Shown here: piece by piece, positions 19,494 to 29,077 of the stretch | How positions within the stretch are numbered: position 1 is the first letter of the stretch | How the letters are laid out: the number at the start of each line of letters is the position of its first letter | Assembly (NCBI RefSeq): GCF_018138715.1 | Contig: NZ_JAGSHX010000006.1 | Span: forward strand, 9,672,001-9,736,000 | From: Streptomyces asiaticus | Lineage (GTDB): Bacteria > Actinomycetota > Actinomycetes > Streptomycetales > Streptomycetaceae | Direction of reading: 5' to 3' | Length of the DNA stretch: 64,000 nt | Program-made: the position numbers and the translations under genes | Notes under the pieces: generated by a model | The model's input: only the letters and a program-made list of their open reading frames with translations | Database searches by the model: none | What the model was told of the DNA's origin: nothing

Positions 19494-19522
19494 ACCCGGG
19501 AAATCCGGCGGGAGGCACCACC

Positions 19523-20389
19523 GTGGAACAAGCCGTCATGGAACAAGTGGTCACCGTGGGCCTCGACGGCTCACCCGAGAGCCTGGCCGCCGCGCACTGG
19601 GCCGCGGACGAGGCGGAGCGGCGTGAGTTGGCGCTGCGTCTGACGCACGCGTGGATCCTGCTGGCCCCGCCCACGCCCGACAGCCCGGCGGCCGATGACC
19701 AGAACTACTGGGCGAAGCGGATCGTGCACGACGCGCACACCGAGCTGGCCCGTGACCATCCGAAGCTGACCATCATCGAGGACCTGGTGGCGGACGAGGC
19801 CGAGCCGGCCCTGCTCGACGCGGCGGCGCACTCCCGCCTGCTGGTGCTCGGGTCGCGGGGGCTGGACCGGGTGGCGAGCTTCTTCCTCGGTGACACCGGG
19901 CTGCACACCATAGCCCGGGCGGAACGGCCGGTGGTGCTGATGCGCGCGGGGCAGGGGGCGGAAGGACGACGACGGCATGTGGTCGTGGGCCTGAGCCTGC
20001 ACGGCCCGCAGGACAACCTCCTGGAGTTCGCCTACGTCACGGCGTTCACCCGCGATGTGCCCCTGCACGCCGTCCACGGACGCAAGCCCGACGGGGCACG
20101 CGCCGCCACCGGGGGCGATGACACGGCCCGGGACACCATGGAGCGGGCGCGACGGGAGCTGGACGAGGTGCTGCGGCCGTGGCGGGAGAAGTTCCCCCGG
20201 GTGAAGGTCGTCGACGAGATCCGGCTGGAGAGCCCGGCCCGAGCCGTCGTCCAGGCCGCGGCCGACAGCGATCTGCTGATGGTCGGACGGCGCAAGCACC
20301 CGCCCGCACTGGGGCCCCGCCTGGGCCCCGTGGTGCAGGCCGCGGCGCACCACGCGGGGTGTCCGGTCGCCGTCGTACCCCACGAATGA
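19523..20389 (+). CDS. Universal stress protein, tandem USP domains
   Basis: This protein of about 288 residues has two USP folds. The first opens VVTVGLDGSPESLAAAHWAADEA and closes with LVLGSRGLDRVASFFLGDTGLHTIARAERPVVLMRAG; the second opens HVVVGLSLHGPQDNLLEFA and closes with LMVGRRKHPPALGPRLGPVVQAAAHHAGCPVAVVPHE. The first carries the GSRG-type nucleotide motif. I chose GTG at 19523 because GGAGG is 7 bases upstream. Another in-frame GTG at 19490 overlaps the CBS-BON stop. Its likely role is binding ATP and restraining metabolism in low-oxygen or stationary cells. Confidence 0.9.
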   Translation: MEQAVMEQVVTVGLDGSPESLAAAHWAADEAERRELALRLTHAWILLAPPTPDSPAADDQNYWAKRIVHDAHTELARDHPKLTIIEDLVADEAEPALLDAAAHSRLLVLGSRGLDRVASFFLGDTGLHTIARAERPVVLMRAGQGAEGRRRHVVVGLSLHGPQDNLLEFAYVTAFTRDVPLHAVHGRKPDGARAATGGDDTARDTMERARRELDEVLRPWREKFPRVKVVDEIRLESPARAVVQAAADSDLLMVGRRKHPPALGPRLGPVVQAAAHHAGCPVAVVPHE

Positions 20390-20447
20390 CCGGGTCGCGG
20401 CATGGGTGGGACGGATGACCGTCGTCATCCCTGATGGTGGAGAGCCC

Positions 20448-21305
20448 ATGATTCACCCAGGACGACTGCCGCGTGGCGCGTACGAGAAGGAACTGCGGCG
20501 TCTACAGGTCGAACTGGTCAAGCTCCAGGAGTGGGTGCGGGTCGAGGAACAGCGCGTGGTGGTGGTCTTCGAGGGGCGGGACGCGGCCGGGAAGGGCGGC
20601 GCGATCAAACGGGTCACCGCACGCCTCAACCCGCGCGTCGTCCGCACCGTCGCCCTGCCCGTGCCCACGGACCGCGAACGCACCCAGTGGTACTTCCAAC
20701 GCTATGTCGAGCAGCTTCCCGCCGCGGGGGAGATCGTGCTCTTCGACCGCAGCTGGTACAACCGGGCCGGCGTCGAACGCGTCATGGGATTCTGCACCGA
20801 GGAGGAGCACCAGCGCTTCCTCCACCAGTGCCCGGTCTTCGAACGGATGCTGGTCGAGGACGGGATCCTGCTGCGCAAGTACTGGTTCTCGGTGAGCGAC
20901 CCCGAGCAGGAACAGCGGTTCCGCCAGCGCCTGAGCGATCCCACGCGACGCTGGAAGATCTCCGCCATGGACCTGGAGTCCATCACCCGCTGGGAGGCGT
21001 ACTCCCGCGCCAAGGACGAGATGTTCGCGTACACCGACATGCCTGAGGCCCCGTGGTACGTCGTCGAGAGCGACGACAAGCGCGCCGCCCGGATCAACAT
21101 GATCGCCCATCTGCTGTCGACCGTTCCGTACGGCGACGTCCGGCTCCCGGAATTGCGTCTGCCTCCCCGCCCCGCGCCCACCGGCTACCAGCGGCCGCCC
21201 AAACACCTGCAGAATTTCGTGCCCGACCACGCGGCCTCGCTCCGGGCACCGGATCGCGGGCCGGCCTCAGATGCGGATAGGGCCGACGGAAGCGGACACC
21301 GATGA
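20448..21305 (+). CDS. ppk2: Polyphosphate kinase 2
   Basis: Starting at the ATG at 20448 (GGTGGAG a few bases before) gives 285 residues, a normal PPK2 length; an in-frame ATG at 20415 is an alternative. The Walker A motif VVFEGRDAAGKGGAIKRV, the FDRSWYNRAGVERVMGF block with its Asp-Arg and the DPTRRWKISAMDLES region are typical. PPK2 enzymes transfer phosphate between polyphosphate and nucleoside diphosphates, recharging ATP or GTP. The stop overlaps the next gene's ATG, so it is co-translated with the PAT-like enzyme. Confidence 0.93.
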   Translation: MIHPGRLPRGAYEKELRRLQVELVKLQEWVRVEEQRVVVVFEGRDAAGKGGAIKRVTARLNPRVVRTVALPVPTDRERTQWYFQRYVEQLPAAGEIVLFDRSWYNRAGVERVMGFCTEEEHQRFLHQCPVFERMLVEDGILLRKYWFSVSDPEQEQRFRQRLSDPTRRWKISAMDLESITRWEAYSRAKDEMFAYTDMPEAPWYVVESDDKRAARINMIAHLLSTVPYGDVRLPELRLPPRPAPTGYQRPPKHLQNFVPDHAASLRAPDRGPASDADRADGSGHR

Positions 21306-24031
21306 CGGACACCACATCCCGCTCCGATACGGTCCACGCCCTGCTCGCCGACGGCTCCACCGTCGAGATACGCCCCGCTCGGCCCCAGGACCGCGACGAG
21401 GTCCTGCGCATGCATCAGGAGATGTCCCCCGAGGCCATGCGGCTGCGGTTCTTCGCCGTCAACCCGCGCTACGCGCAGGAGGCGGCGGACCGGATCTGCG
21501 CGCCGGGGCACCCCGGTTACCGTGCGCTCCTCGCGCTGGCGGACGGCCGGGTGGTCGGGGTGGCCGAGTACACCATGCTGCCCGTGGCCCCCGGCGAACC
21601 GGTGTCCGCCGACATCGCCCTGGCCGTCGCCGAGGGCCGCCACGGGCAGGGCATCGGCACACTGCTGCTCGAACACCTGGTCCACGCGGCCCGGGAGGCG
21701 GGCATCTCCGGCTTCACCGCCGAAGCGCTCGCCGAGAATCACGAGGTCCTGAAGGTCTTCGCCGATCTGGGGCTGCGCACCTCCCGCCACTTCGACGGCA
21801 CCGACGTCTGCTGCACCGTCCACCTGGAGCAGGACGAGCACTACCTGTCGGCGGTGGACCGACGGGGCCGGATCGCCGACGTGGCCAGCCTTCGGTCACT
21901 GCTGAGGCCGCGTTCGGTGGCCGTCGTAGGGGCGGGCCGGCGGCCCGGATCGGTCGGGCGGGCCGTACTGGGCAATCTGCGGTCGGGTGGCTTCACCGGG
22001 GAGCTGTACGCGGTCAACCCGCACGCCCGGGTCATCGAGGGAACACCCGCGGTCCCCTCCGTGGCGGCCCTCCCCGTCGTACCGGATCTCGTCGTACTCG
22101 CCGTACCGGCGCCCGTGGTGCCCGACGTCGCCGAGGAGTGCGGCGACGCGGGGGTGCGGGCGCTGGTCGTCCTGACGGCGGGGCTCGACACCGGCCAGGC
22201 GGAGGCGCTATTCACCTGCTGCCGACGCCACGGGATGCGGCTGGTGGGCCCCAACTGCCTGGGGATCGCCGATACGGCCGAGGAGGCGCGCCTGAACGCC
22301 ACGTTCGCCGCGCGTCCTCCGCTGCCAGGGTGCGCGGGGGTCGCCGTGCAGTCCGGAGGGGTCGGCATCGCGCTGCTCGAGCGGTTCGGCCGGCTCGGCA
22401 TCGGCGTGTCCAGCTTCGTGTCGCTGGGCGACAAGTACGACGTCAGCGGCAACGACATGCTCCAGTGGTGGGAGGCGGACCCCAGTACCCGGCTCGCCGT
22501 GCTCCACTTGGAGTCCTTCGGCAATCCGCGGGCCTTCTCCCGCACCGCGCGCCGCGTCGCCCGCACCATGCCCGTGCTCACCGTGGACGCGGGCCGCTCG
22601 GAGGCCGGACGGCGCGCCGCCGCCTCGCACACCGCCGCCGCGGCCACCCCCACCATGACCCGCGGTGCCCTGTTCACCCAGGCGGGCGTCATCGCCACCC
22701 GAAGTATCGCCGAGCTGGTCGACACCACGGCCCTGCTGCACGCGCAGCCGCTGCCCGCGGGCATCCGGGTAGCGGTGGTGAGCAACGCGGGAGGTGCCGG
22801 TGTGCTCGCGGCTGACGCCTGCGTTGACGCCGGACTCACCGTCCCCGCGCTGGACCCCGGTCTGGCCGGTGAACTGCGGGCGGTCCTGCCGCCCGGCGCC
22901 GCCACCGGCAACCCCGTGGACACCACGGCCGCCGTCACCGCCCAGCGGATGCGCTCCTGTGTGGAACGGCTGGCGGCACACGGGACCGTGGACGCCGTGC
23001 TGGTGGCGCTCGTGCCCACCGCGCTGGCCACCGGAACGCGGGACGACCCGCTGCTGGCCCTCACCGGCTCCCCGGGCCGACAACGCTGCCCGGTGGCCGC
23101 GGTCCTCCTCGACCAGGAGGCGCCCGTACGGTTCCTCGCGAGCGCCGACGACCGCCCCGTCCCCGCATACTCCGAGCCGCAGTCGGCGGCGCGCGCACTG
23201 GCCCATGCCGCCCGCTACGCGCGCTGGCGCGCCGAACCGGCGGGCAGCGTGCCACCGCTGTCGGGCATCGACCCCGCCGGTGCCACGGCCATCGTGGAGG
23301 AGTTCCTCACCCGTCACCCCGACGGCGGCTGGCCGGACCCCCGTGGCTGCGCGGCCCTGCTCGACCGCTACCGCATCCCCCAGCTGCCCTGGGCCTGGGC
23401 CGAGGACGAGGACACCGCCGTGGTCGCCGCACGGCACCTGGTGGAGGACGATCGCGGCCGGGTGGCCGTCAAGGCGTACTGGCCCGGGCTGGTGCACAAG
23501 AGCGACCTGGGAGCGCTGCGGCTCGATCTGGAGGGACCGGACCAGGTGCGCCACGCCTACCGGGACCTGCGGGCGCGTTTCGGGGACCGGATGGCCGGTG
23601 CGCTCCTCCAGCCCATGGCGCGCCGGGGTGTCGAGCTGTTCGCGGGTGTCGTCCAGGACGCGGTGTTCGGCCCCCTGGTGCTCTTCGGCCTCGGCGGTAC
23701 CGCCACCGAGCTCCTCGCCGACCACGCCGCGAGACTGGCCCCGCTCACCGACCGCGATGTGCACAGCCTCCTCACCGCCCCGCGCTGCGCCCCGCTGCTC
23801 TTCGGCTACCGGGGTGGCCGTTCCGTGGACCTGGAGGGCCTGGAACAGCTGCTGCTGAGGCTGTCCCGCATGGCCTGCGACCTCCCTCAGCTCGCCGAGA
23901 CCGACCTCAACCCGGTAGTGGTCCGGCCCGACGGAGTCCTCGCCCTGGACGTCCGGCTGCGCATCGTGCCACGCCACGCCCACGACCCCTACCTGCGGCG
24001 ACTCCGTGCTGCCCGGCAGTGGCGGACCTGA
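21302..24031 (+). CDS. GNAT acetyltransferase fused to ADP-forming acyl-CoA synthetase (PAT-like)
   Basis: The 909-residue protein has an N-terminal GNAT domain (residues 1-180; VEIRPARPQDRDEVLRMHQEMSPEAMRLRFF, EGRHGQGIGTLLLEHLVHAARE), a CoA-binding domain (LRPRSVAVVGAGRRPGSVGRAVLGNL), a ligase domain (VAVQSGGVGIALLERF; LVGPNCLGI) and a C-terminal ATP-grasp part (VAVKAYWPGLVHKSDLGALRLDL). This is the architecture of bacterial lysine acetyltransferases such as Pat/PatZ, whose ligase part is often inactive and which control acetyl-CoA synthetase. It overlaps ppk2 by 4 bases. The gene ends 22 bp from a convergent USP gene. Confidence 0.9.
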   Translation: MTDTTSRSDTVHALLADGSTVEIRPARPQDRDEVLRMHQEMSPEAMRLRFFAVNPRYAQEAADRICAPGHPGYRALLALADGRVVGVAEYTMLPVAPGEPVSADIALAVAEGRHGQGIGTLLLEHLVHAAREAGISGFTAEALAENHEVLKVFADLGLRTSRHFDGTDVCCTVHLEQDEHYLSAVDRRGRIADVASLRSLLRPRSVAVVGAGRRPGSVGRAVLGNLRSGGFTGELYAVNPHARVIEGTPAVPSVAALPVVPDLVVLAVPAPVVPDVAEECGDAGVRALVVLTAGLDTGQAEALFTCCRRHGMRLVGPNCLGIADTAEEARLNATFAARPPLPGCAGVAVQSGGVGIALLERFGRLGIGVSSFVSLGDKYDVSGNDMLQWWEADPSTRLAVLHLESFGNPRAFSRTARRVARTMPVLTVDAGRSEAGRRAAASHTAAAATPTMTRGALFTQAGVIATRSIAELVDTTALLHAQPLPAGIRVAVVSNAGGAGVLAADACVDAGLTVPALDPGLAGELRAVLPPGAATGNPVDTTAAVTAQRMRSCVERLAAHGTVDAVLVALVPTALATGTRDDPLLALTGSPGRQRCPVAAVLLDQEAPVRFLASADDRPVPAYSEPQSAARALAHAARYARWRAEPAGSVPPLSGIDPAGATAIVEEFLTRHPDGGWPDPRGCAALLDRYRIPQLPWAWAEDEDTAVVAARHLVEDDRGRVAVKAYWPGLVHKSDLGALRLDLEGPDQVRHAYRDLRARFGDRMAGALLQPMARRGVELFAGVVQDAVFGPLVLFGLGGTATELLADHAARLAPLTDRDVHSLLTAPRCAPLLFGYRGGRSVDLEGLEQLLLRLSRMACDLPQLAETDLNPVVVRPDGVLALDVRLRIVPRHAHDPYLRRLRAARQWRT

Positions 24032-24053
24032 GCCGGCCTGGTGGCGTACGCGC

Positions 24054-24935
24054 TCACACCCGCTGGGGCACGATCACGACCGGGCATGCCGAGCGGTGGA
24101 GTACGGCGTGGCTGACCCGGCCGAGCTCAAGCCCGGTGTGGTCACGGCGCCGGAGAGCACCGACGACCAGCAGATCGGCCTGCTCCGACACGTCCAGCAG
24201 GACCTGGTGCGCCGGTCCTTCGATGACTTCGCGATGGACCGTGATGTCGTCGTGCCCGCGCTCGACGTGGTCCAGCACCTCGCTGAGGACACCCGCCGCC
24301 TGCTCCTCGTAGATCAGGCTGCTCGCCTCACGCTCCAGCGGCGACTGACCTGCGCGGGGGTGCGCGGGGCGCCGCCAGGAACGCACGGCGTGTAGTGCGG
24401 CGCCCCGCGCCCGCGCCTCACGGAAGGCGAACCGTACGGCCGCCGCCCCTTCCCCCAGGTCGCCGACGGCGAGGACCACGCGCCGGAGGGCGCCCGCGCG
24501 GTTCTTCTCCCCGCCCCGGACCACGACCACCGGGGAGACGGCACGTGCCGCCACCGCCAGACTGACCGACCCCAGAAGCGTCTCCGCGATCGCGCCCCTG
24601 CCACGGGACCCCGTGACCACGGCGAACGCCTCACGACTCTGCTCCAGCAGCGCCATCACCGTGTCCTCGGCCAGTACCTCGGCGGACACCTTCACCTCAG
24701 GGTTGCGCAACGTCGCACGTTCCGCGCAGGCGGCGACGATGTTCTCGGCCGCTACATCCCCAGTGGGACGGTCGGTGCGGAACGAGGGCAGGCGGCCCTC
24801 ATACCGTTCCCATCGGGAGGCATTGACCAGGTGCAAGGGGAGCTCATGGCGTGCCGCCTCGTCCACGGCCCAGTCCAGGGCATCCAGGCTGGACTCCGAT
24901 CCATCGACACCCACCACCAGCGGGAGCGCCATCAT
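24054..24935 (-). CDS. Universal stress protein, tandem USP domains (minus strand)
   Basis: The 293-residue protein starts at the first of two adjacent ATGs (24935), with AGGAAAGG 7 bases upstream. Domain one: LVVGVDGSESSLDALDWAVDEAARHELPLHLVNAS, VVTGSRGRGAIAETLLGSVSLAVAARAVSPVVVVRGGE. Domain two: LRRVVLAVGDLGEGAAAVRFAFREARARGAALHAV, closing with LLVVGALRRRDHTGLELGRVSHAVLHRSACPVVIVPQRV. Unlike the plus-strand USP at 19523, its second domain keeps a fuller USP signature. It is divergent from the P-type ATPase across a 219-bp gap. Confidence 0.9.
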   Translation of the reverse strand: MMALPLVVGVDGSESSLDALDWAVDEAARHELPLHLVNASRWERYEGRLPSFRTDRPTGDVAAENIVAACAERATLRNPEVKVSAEVLAEDTVMALLEQSREAFAVVTGSRGRGAIAETLLGSVSLAVAARAVSPVVVVRGGEKNRAGALRRVVLAVGDLGEGAAAVRFAFREARARGAALHAVRSWRRPAHPRAGQSPLEREASSLIYEEQAAGVLSEVLDHVERGHDDITVHREVIEGPAHQVLLDVSEQADLLVVGALRRRDHTGLELGRVSHAVLHRSACPVVIVPQRV

Positions 24936-25154
24936 CCCCACCGCCTTTCCTGCGGTCGACTCGTCCGCATGTGGGTACCCCGTGGCCACGGACACACCGC
25001 CCTGCTTCCTGGCGCCGCCCCCGTGGGCGCCGGATGCGATTCGGGAACATCGGCCACACGATGAAGGCATGGCGCCCCCTCGTCCTGCCGAGCACTTTGG
25101 CTCCTTGCGGACCCTGGCCGCCCGGCGAGGGCGGCCGATCAGGGATGAGCCCTG

Positions 25155-27764
25155 GTGACGGCGGGGCTGTCGCAGGAGGAGGCGGCGCGGCGGCTGGGGG
25201 AGTACGGGGCCAATGTCGTTGCCCGGGAGCGGCGCACTCCGGTGTGGCGCCGTGTGCTCCAGCAGTTGCGCGACCCGTTGATCGTGGTGTTGCTCGTGGC
25301 CGCCGTGCTGACCCTGACCACCGGAGACTTCCCCGACGCCTCGGTGATCCTGCTCGTCATCACGGTGAACACCGTGGCCGGTGTCGTCCAGGAAGTACGG
25401 GCGGAACGGGCAGTGGCCGCCCTGACCGCCCTCAGCGCGCCCACCGCCCGGGTGATACGCGACGGCGGCGAGTGTTCCGTACCGGCGGCCCACGTGGTGC
25501 CGGGAGACCTGGCCCTGCTGGGCGAGGGGGACATCGTGCCAGCCGACGGTGAGGTCGTCGACGCGGCCCTGCTCCTGGTCGACGAGTCGGCGCTGACGGG
25601 CGAGTCCGTCCCGGTGGAGAAGACCACCGGCGCGGACCGGCCGCCGTCCACGGTGCCGGCGGACACGGTGTCGGCGGACACGGTGTCGGCGGGCACGGTG
25701 GTCGTCCGCGGCCGCGGACGGGTCCAGGTCACCGGCACCGGCCCGGACAGCGCGCTCGGCCGCATCGCCGCGCTGATGGGCACCGCGCCCGGACTGACCC
25801 CGCTCCAGCGTCGACTGGCCCGGTTCGGCCGGGTGCTGGCGGCCGTGACCGTCGCACTGTGCGCGGTGGTGCTCGCCTTGGGCCTGGTACGCGGGCAGCC
25901 GGTCGAGCTGATGGTCGTGGCCGCGATCAGCCTCGCCGTCGCGGCTGTACCCGAGTCCCTGCCCGCCGTGGTCACCCTCGCCCTGGCCCTGGGGGCACGG
26001 CGGATGGCGGAGCGCCACGCCATCGTCCGGCGACTGCCCGCGGTGGAGACCCTGGGCTCGGTCACGGTGCTCGCCACCGACAAGACCGGCACCCTGACCG
26101 AGGGCCGGATGGCCGCGGAGAGGCTGTGGACACCCCAGGGCGAGGCCACCGTCAGCGGCATCGGCTACGACCCCGAAGGCCGCGTCACACGCGACGGCCA
26201 TCCGGTGACCGTGAACGACGCCCCGGACCTGGCCGCGCTGCTCCGCGCCGCGATGCTGTGCAACGACGCCGGGCTGGAGCCTCCTTCGGACGGTGACGGA
26301 CGGTGGCGTGCGATGGGCGACCCCACCGAGGCGGCCCTGCTCGCGGCCGGAGCCAGACTCGGCCTGGACCGGGCCGCGCTGGAACGCGAACTGCCACGGG
26401 CCGACGAGATCCCGTTCGACAGCGCGCGCAAGCGCATGACGACGGTGCACCGCGCGCCCGGCGGCGGACTGCGGGTCGTGTGCAAGGGAGCCCCCGAGGT
26501 CATGCTCCGGTCGCCGGTCCTCACCGACACCCTGGACGCGCGGACCCGGGCCGCCGTCCAGGCCGAGGAACTGGCCCGCGACGGATACCGTGTCCTCGCC
26601 ATCGCCTCGGCCGACCACGACGAGACACAGCTCCGGAGCCCCGACGCCTGGGAATCGGGCCTTTCGCTGCTCGGCCTGGTCGGCATCCTCGACCCGCCCC
26701 GCGCCACCTCCCGGACCACCGTCACAGCGTGCCAACACGCCGGTATCACCCCGGTCCTCATCACCGGCGACCACCCTCTCACCGCACGGGCGGTGGCGGC
26801 GCGTGCGGGCATCGTGGCCCGGGAGGACGAGGTCACCACGGGGATGCGGATCCGCCAGGGCACCGCGGGCCCGCTGACCGCCTCGCGCGTCTACGCCCGG
26901 ACCACGCCCGATCAGAAGCTGGACATCGTCCAGGCGTGGCGCGCCTCGAAGCAGGTGGTGGCGATGACCGGCGACGGCGTCAACGACGGTCCCGCGCTGC
27001 GGCGCGCGGACATCGGCGTGGCCATGGGACAGCGCGGCACCGAAGTGGCCCGCCAGGCGGCCGACCTCGTGCTCGCCGACGACAACCTGGCCACCGTCGT
27101 CGCCGCCGTCGAGGAGGGCCGCCGTGTCTACGCCAATGTGCGCCGGTTCCTGCTCTACGCCCTCGCCGGAGGAACGGCGGAAATCCTGGTCATGCTCCTC
27201 GGCCCGTTCCTCGGCATGCCCCTGCCTCTGCTCCCCGCCCAGATCCTGTGGATCAACCTGCTCACCCACGGCCTCCCCGGTGTGGCGATGGGAGCCGAAC
27301 CCGTGGCGCCGGGGGCGATGCGCCACCCACCGCGCCCGCCCGAGGAGAGCGTCCTGGGCGCCGGACTCTGGCCGCGGATCCTGGCCATGGGGGTCTTCGT
27401 CACCGGTGTCACTCTGGCCGCCGGAGTCTGGGCGCGGGAGACCGGCCGCCCCTGGCAGTCCATGATGTTCCTGATTCTGGGCGCCACTCAGCTCGGCGTC
27501 GCGCTGGGCTCCCGGGCCCGCCCGGGCAGCCTCGCCAATCCGTTCCTGCTGCTGGCCGTGGGCACGGCCCTGGCCCTGCAAGTGGCGGGCGTCTATCTCC
27601 CGCCGCTGCGCGCCCTGCTGGGTACGGAGCCATTGCCACCCGTCGACCTCGCGATCGCCGGTGCGCTCTCCGGCCTGGGGCATGTCGTCATGCGCGTGCA
27701 GAGGCGGCTCTTCCCGGCTCGCCCGCCCGGCACCCACCCGGCGCCCGGCCCGGCTCCTGGCTGA
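25155..27764 (+). CDS. P-type cation-transporting ATPase (type II, Ca2+/Mg2+-like)
   Basis: The 869-residue pump has the N-terminal cation-ATPase domain (GLSQEEAARRLGEYGANVV), the actuator-loop LTGESVPVEK, the phosphorylation motif DKTGTLTEG, and the hinge TGDGVND. Membrane segments lie around DPLIVVLLVAAVLTL, the VAAISLAVAAVPESLPAVVTLALALG stretch (M4, with PESLPA as the ion-site motif) and the C-terminal helices. Substrate specificity could be calcium, magnesium or another ion. Codons 166-180 hold a 15-bp unit repeated three times (PADTVSADTVSAGTV), a small insertion in the actuator loop. GTG start at 25155 follows GGGATGAG. Confidence 0.9.
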   Translation: MTAGLSQEEAARRLGEYGANVVARERRTPVWRRVLQQLRDPLIVVLLVAAVLTLTTGDFPDASVILLVITVNTVAGVVQEVRAERAVAALTALSAPTARVIRDGGECSVPAAHVVPGDLALLGEGDIVPADGEVVDAALLLVDESALTGESVPVEKTTGADRPPSTVPADTVSADTVSAGTVVVRGRGRVQVTGTGPDSALGRIAALMGTAPGLTPLQRRLARFGRVLAAVTVALCAVVLALGLVRGQPVELMVVAAISLAVAAVPESLPAVVTLALALGARRMAERHAIVRRLPAVETLGSVTVLATDKTGTLTEGRMAAERLWTPQGEATVSGIGYDPEGRVTRDGHPVTVNDAPDLAALLRAAMLCNDAGLEPPSDGDGRWRAMGDPTEAALLAAGARLGLDRAALERELPRADEIPFDSARKRMTTVHRAPGGGLRVVCKGAPEVMLRSPVLTDTLDARTRAAVQAEELARDGYRVLAIASADHDETQLRSPDAWESGLSLLGLVGILDPPRATSRTTVTACQHAGITPVLITGDHPLTARAVAARAGIVAREDEVTTGMRIRQGTAGPLTASRVYARTTPDQKLDIVQAWRASKQVVAMTGDGVNDGPALRRADIGVAMGQRGTEVARQAADLVLADDNLATVVAAVEEGRRVYANVRRFLLYALAGGTAEILVMLLGPFLGMPLPLLPAQILWINLLTHGLPGVAMGAEPVAPGAMRHPPRPPEESVLGAGLWPRILAMGVFVTGVTLAAGVWARETGRPWQSMMFLILGATQLGVALGSRARPGSLANPFLLLAVGTALALQVAGVYLPPLRALLGTEPLPPVDLAIAGALSGLGHVVMRVQRRLFPARPPGTHPAPGPAPG
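25651..25695 (+). repeat. Three 15-bp tandem units in the P-type ATPase gene
   Basis: Units at 25651-25665, 25666-25680 and 25681-25695 differ at one or two bases and add five residues each (ADTVS-like) to the actuator-domain loop just after TGES. In-frame repeats of this type can vary in copy number. Confidence 0.8.
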
Positions 27765-27765
27765 A

Positions 27766-27780
27766 CCGGCCGACGGCCGG
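27766..27780. terminator. Short GC hairpin between convergent genes
   Basis: CCGGCC at 27766-27771 pairs with GGCCGG at 27775-27780 across a 3-base loop, immediately after the ATPase stop codon and 15 bp before the apbE stop on the other strand. It has only six base pairs and no T-tract, so it is a modest terminator candidate. Confidence 0.35.
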
Positions 27781-27794
27781 GTGGTGGCGCGGCC

Positions 27795-28577
27795 TCAGGG
27801 CCCCGCCCCGGTGGCCCCGGGAAAGCCCGGGGTGCGCCAGATCTCACCCGCTGCGGTGATCCCCAGCCCCTCGTGGCCCTCCAGCGCCTCGACCCAGTCA
27901 CCGGCCCCGGCGCCCATGGCGAACGCGGCCGTGGCGTAGGCGTCGGTCCGGGTGAGGCCGTGGCCGGTCAGGGTGAGAGAGGCCAGGACGGTGGCGGGCT
28001 CGCCGGTGTGCGGGTTCACCACGTGCGCGCCGCGCTCGGCCGTCCCCGAGGTGGCGACGGCCAGATCGCGACCGGTGACCACGGCGGCCAGCTCCCCGGG
28101 GCGGGTGGGGTGGGCGATGCCGATCCGCCAGGGTGTGCCGGGGGCGGCCTCGCCGCGCAGCCGGATGTCCCCGCCGCCGTTGACGCAGGTGTTGTGCGCG
28201 CCCGCTTCGTACAGCATCCGTGACGCCCGCTCGATCGCCCAGCCCTTGACCATCCCGGAGGGGTCGAGCCGGCCGCCGGGGGTGTGGCTGAACCAGCCGC
28301 CGGTGGTGTGCGCCACCTCGTCGCACAGCGCGAACACCTCGGCCACCTCCGATGCGTACCGCTCCGGGACCGGCTCGCCGCGGCCCAGGCGGCTGATCAC
28401 GCTGTCGGGACGGTAGGTGGAGAAGACCTCGTCCACGTGGTGCAGCCAGGCCACGGCCTCCTTCAGGGGCCGGCGGACGGGCAGGGTGGCCGGATCGCGG
28501 AGGTCGAAGGAGAACACCGTGCCCATGGCGTGCTCTACGTGGCGCAGCCCGCGCGCGGGGGCGCACGCCTCAGACAC
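27795..28577 (-). CDS. apbE: FAD:protein FMN transferase ApbE
   Basis: The 260-residue protein shows ApbE landmarks: HAMGTVFSFDL at the start, VFSTYRPDSVISRLG, DPSGMVKGWAIERASRML, NGGGDIRLRGEA, and ATSGTAERGAHVVNPHTGEPA with TRTDAYATAAFAMG carrying the Mg-binding aspartate. ApbE moves FMN from FAD to a Thr/Ser of a target protein. The likely target is the FMN_bind protein encoded directly upstream, whose reading frame overlaps this start by 8 bases. No lipobox or signal peptide is visible, so export is uncertain; a twin-arginine or chaperoned route cannot be judged. Confidence 0.93.
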   Translation of the reverse strand: MSEACAPARGLRHVEHAMGTVFSFDLRDPATLPVRRPLKEAVAWLHHVDEVFSTYRPDSVISRLGRGEPVPERYASEVAEVFALCDEVAHTTGGWFSHTPGGRLDPSGMVKGWAIERASRMLYEAGAHNTCVNGGGDIRLRGEAAPGTPWRIGIAHPTRPGELAAVVTGRDLAVATSGTAERGAHVVNPHTGEPATVLASLTLTGHGLTRTDAYATAAFAMGAGAGDWVEALEGHEGLGITAAGEIWRTPGFPGATGAGP

Positions 28578-29022
28578 CGGCCTGGTCCAGTGCGCTCTGG
28601 AGGGACCGGGCGTACCCCTCGCTGGTGTAGGTGGCGCCGGAAACGGCGTCGATGTGCGCGCTCTGGGCGCTCAGCGCCTCCCGCGTCAGCCGGGGCACGG
28701 CGTCCGCGGCGATCTGCTGGGAGCGAGGCCGGTCGGACGGGGTCCGGAGCGCCTTGACGGCGGTGATCCTGCCGTGGGCGAGCGTGACGGACACCTGGAC
28801 CGGTCCGTACGAGGTATTGATCACGCTGCCGGTGTACGTGCCGGAGGCGCCGCCGTTCGAGGGCTTGTGCCCGGTCGGCGCGGGGGACGACGACGCTCCC
28901 GGTGTCCCGGAGGACGGCGGCGACGCCGCCATGCCCGGGGCCGGGTTCTGGTGTGGTTTGAGCGACAGCAGCAGGATCACTCCCGCCACGGTGGATACGG
29001 TGGTCACGGCGGCCTTGCGCAC
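28570..29022 (-). CDS. FMN-binding (FMN_bind) domain protein, exported
   Basis: The 150-residue protein has an N-terminal hydrophobic anchor (AAVTTVSTVAGVILLLSL), a Pro/Ser-rich spacer, and an FMN_bind domain ending in VSGATYTSEGY. That motif is the covalent-FMN acceptor, with the Thr of the YTS part (residue about 133) as the expected attachment site for ApbE. The protein would carry FMN on the outer face of the membrane. It lies between the reductase and apbE genes in one minus-strand unit. Confidence 0.92.
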   Translation of the reverse strand: MRKAAVTTVSTVAGVILLLSLKPHQNPAPGMAASPPSSGTPGASSSPAPTGHKPSNGGASGTYTGSVINTSYGPVQVSVTLAHGRITAVKALRTPSDRPRSQQIAADAVPRLTREALSAQSAHIDAVSGATYTSEGYARSLQSALDQAGV

Positions 29023-29077
29023 GGTCTGACTCCTGTTCGTCGGGGGTGGCGCTTTCGTCGGGGAAGTGGCGCACGGC

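Noticed and set aside
24054..27737. A very long minus-strand open frame of 1,227 codons
   Set aside because: Only its last 293 codons (24054-24935) encode a universal stress protein. The remainder is a GC-rich shadow of the plus-strand P-type ATPase.
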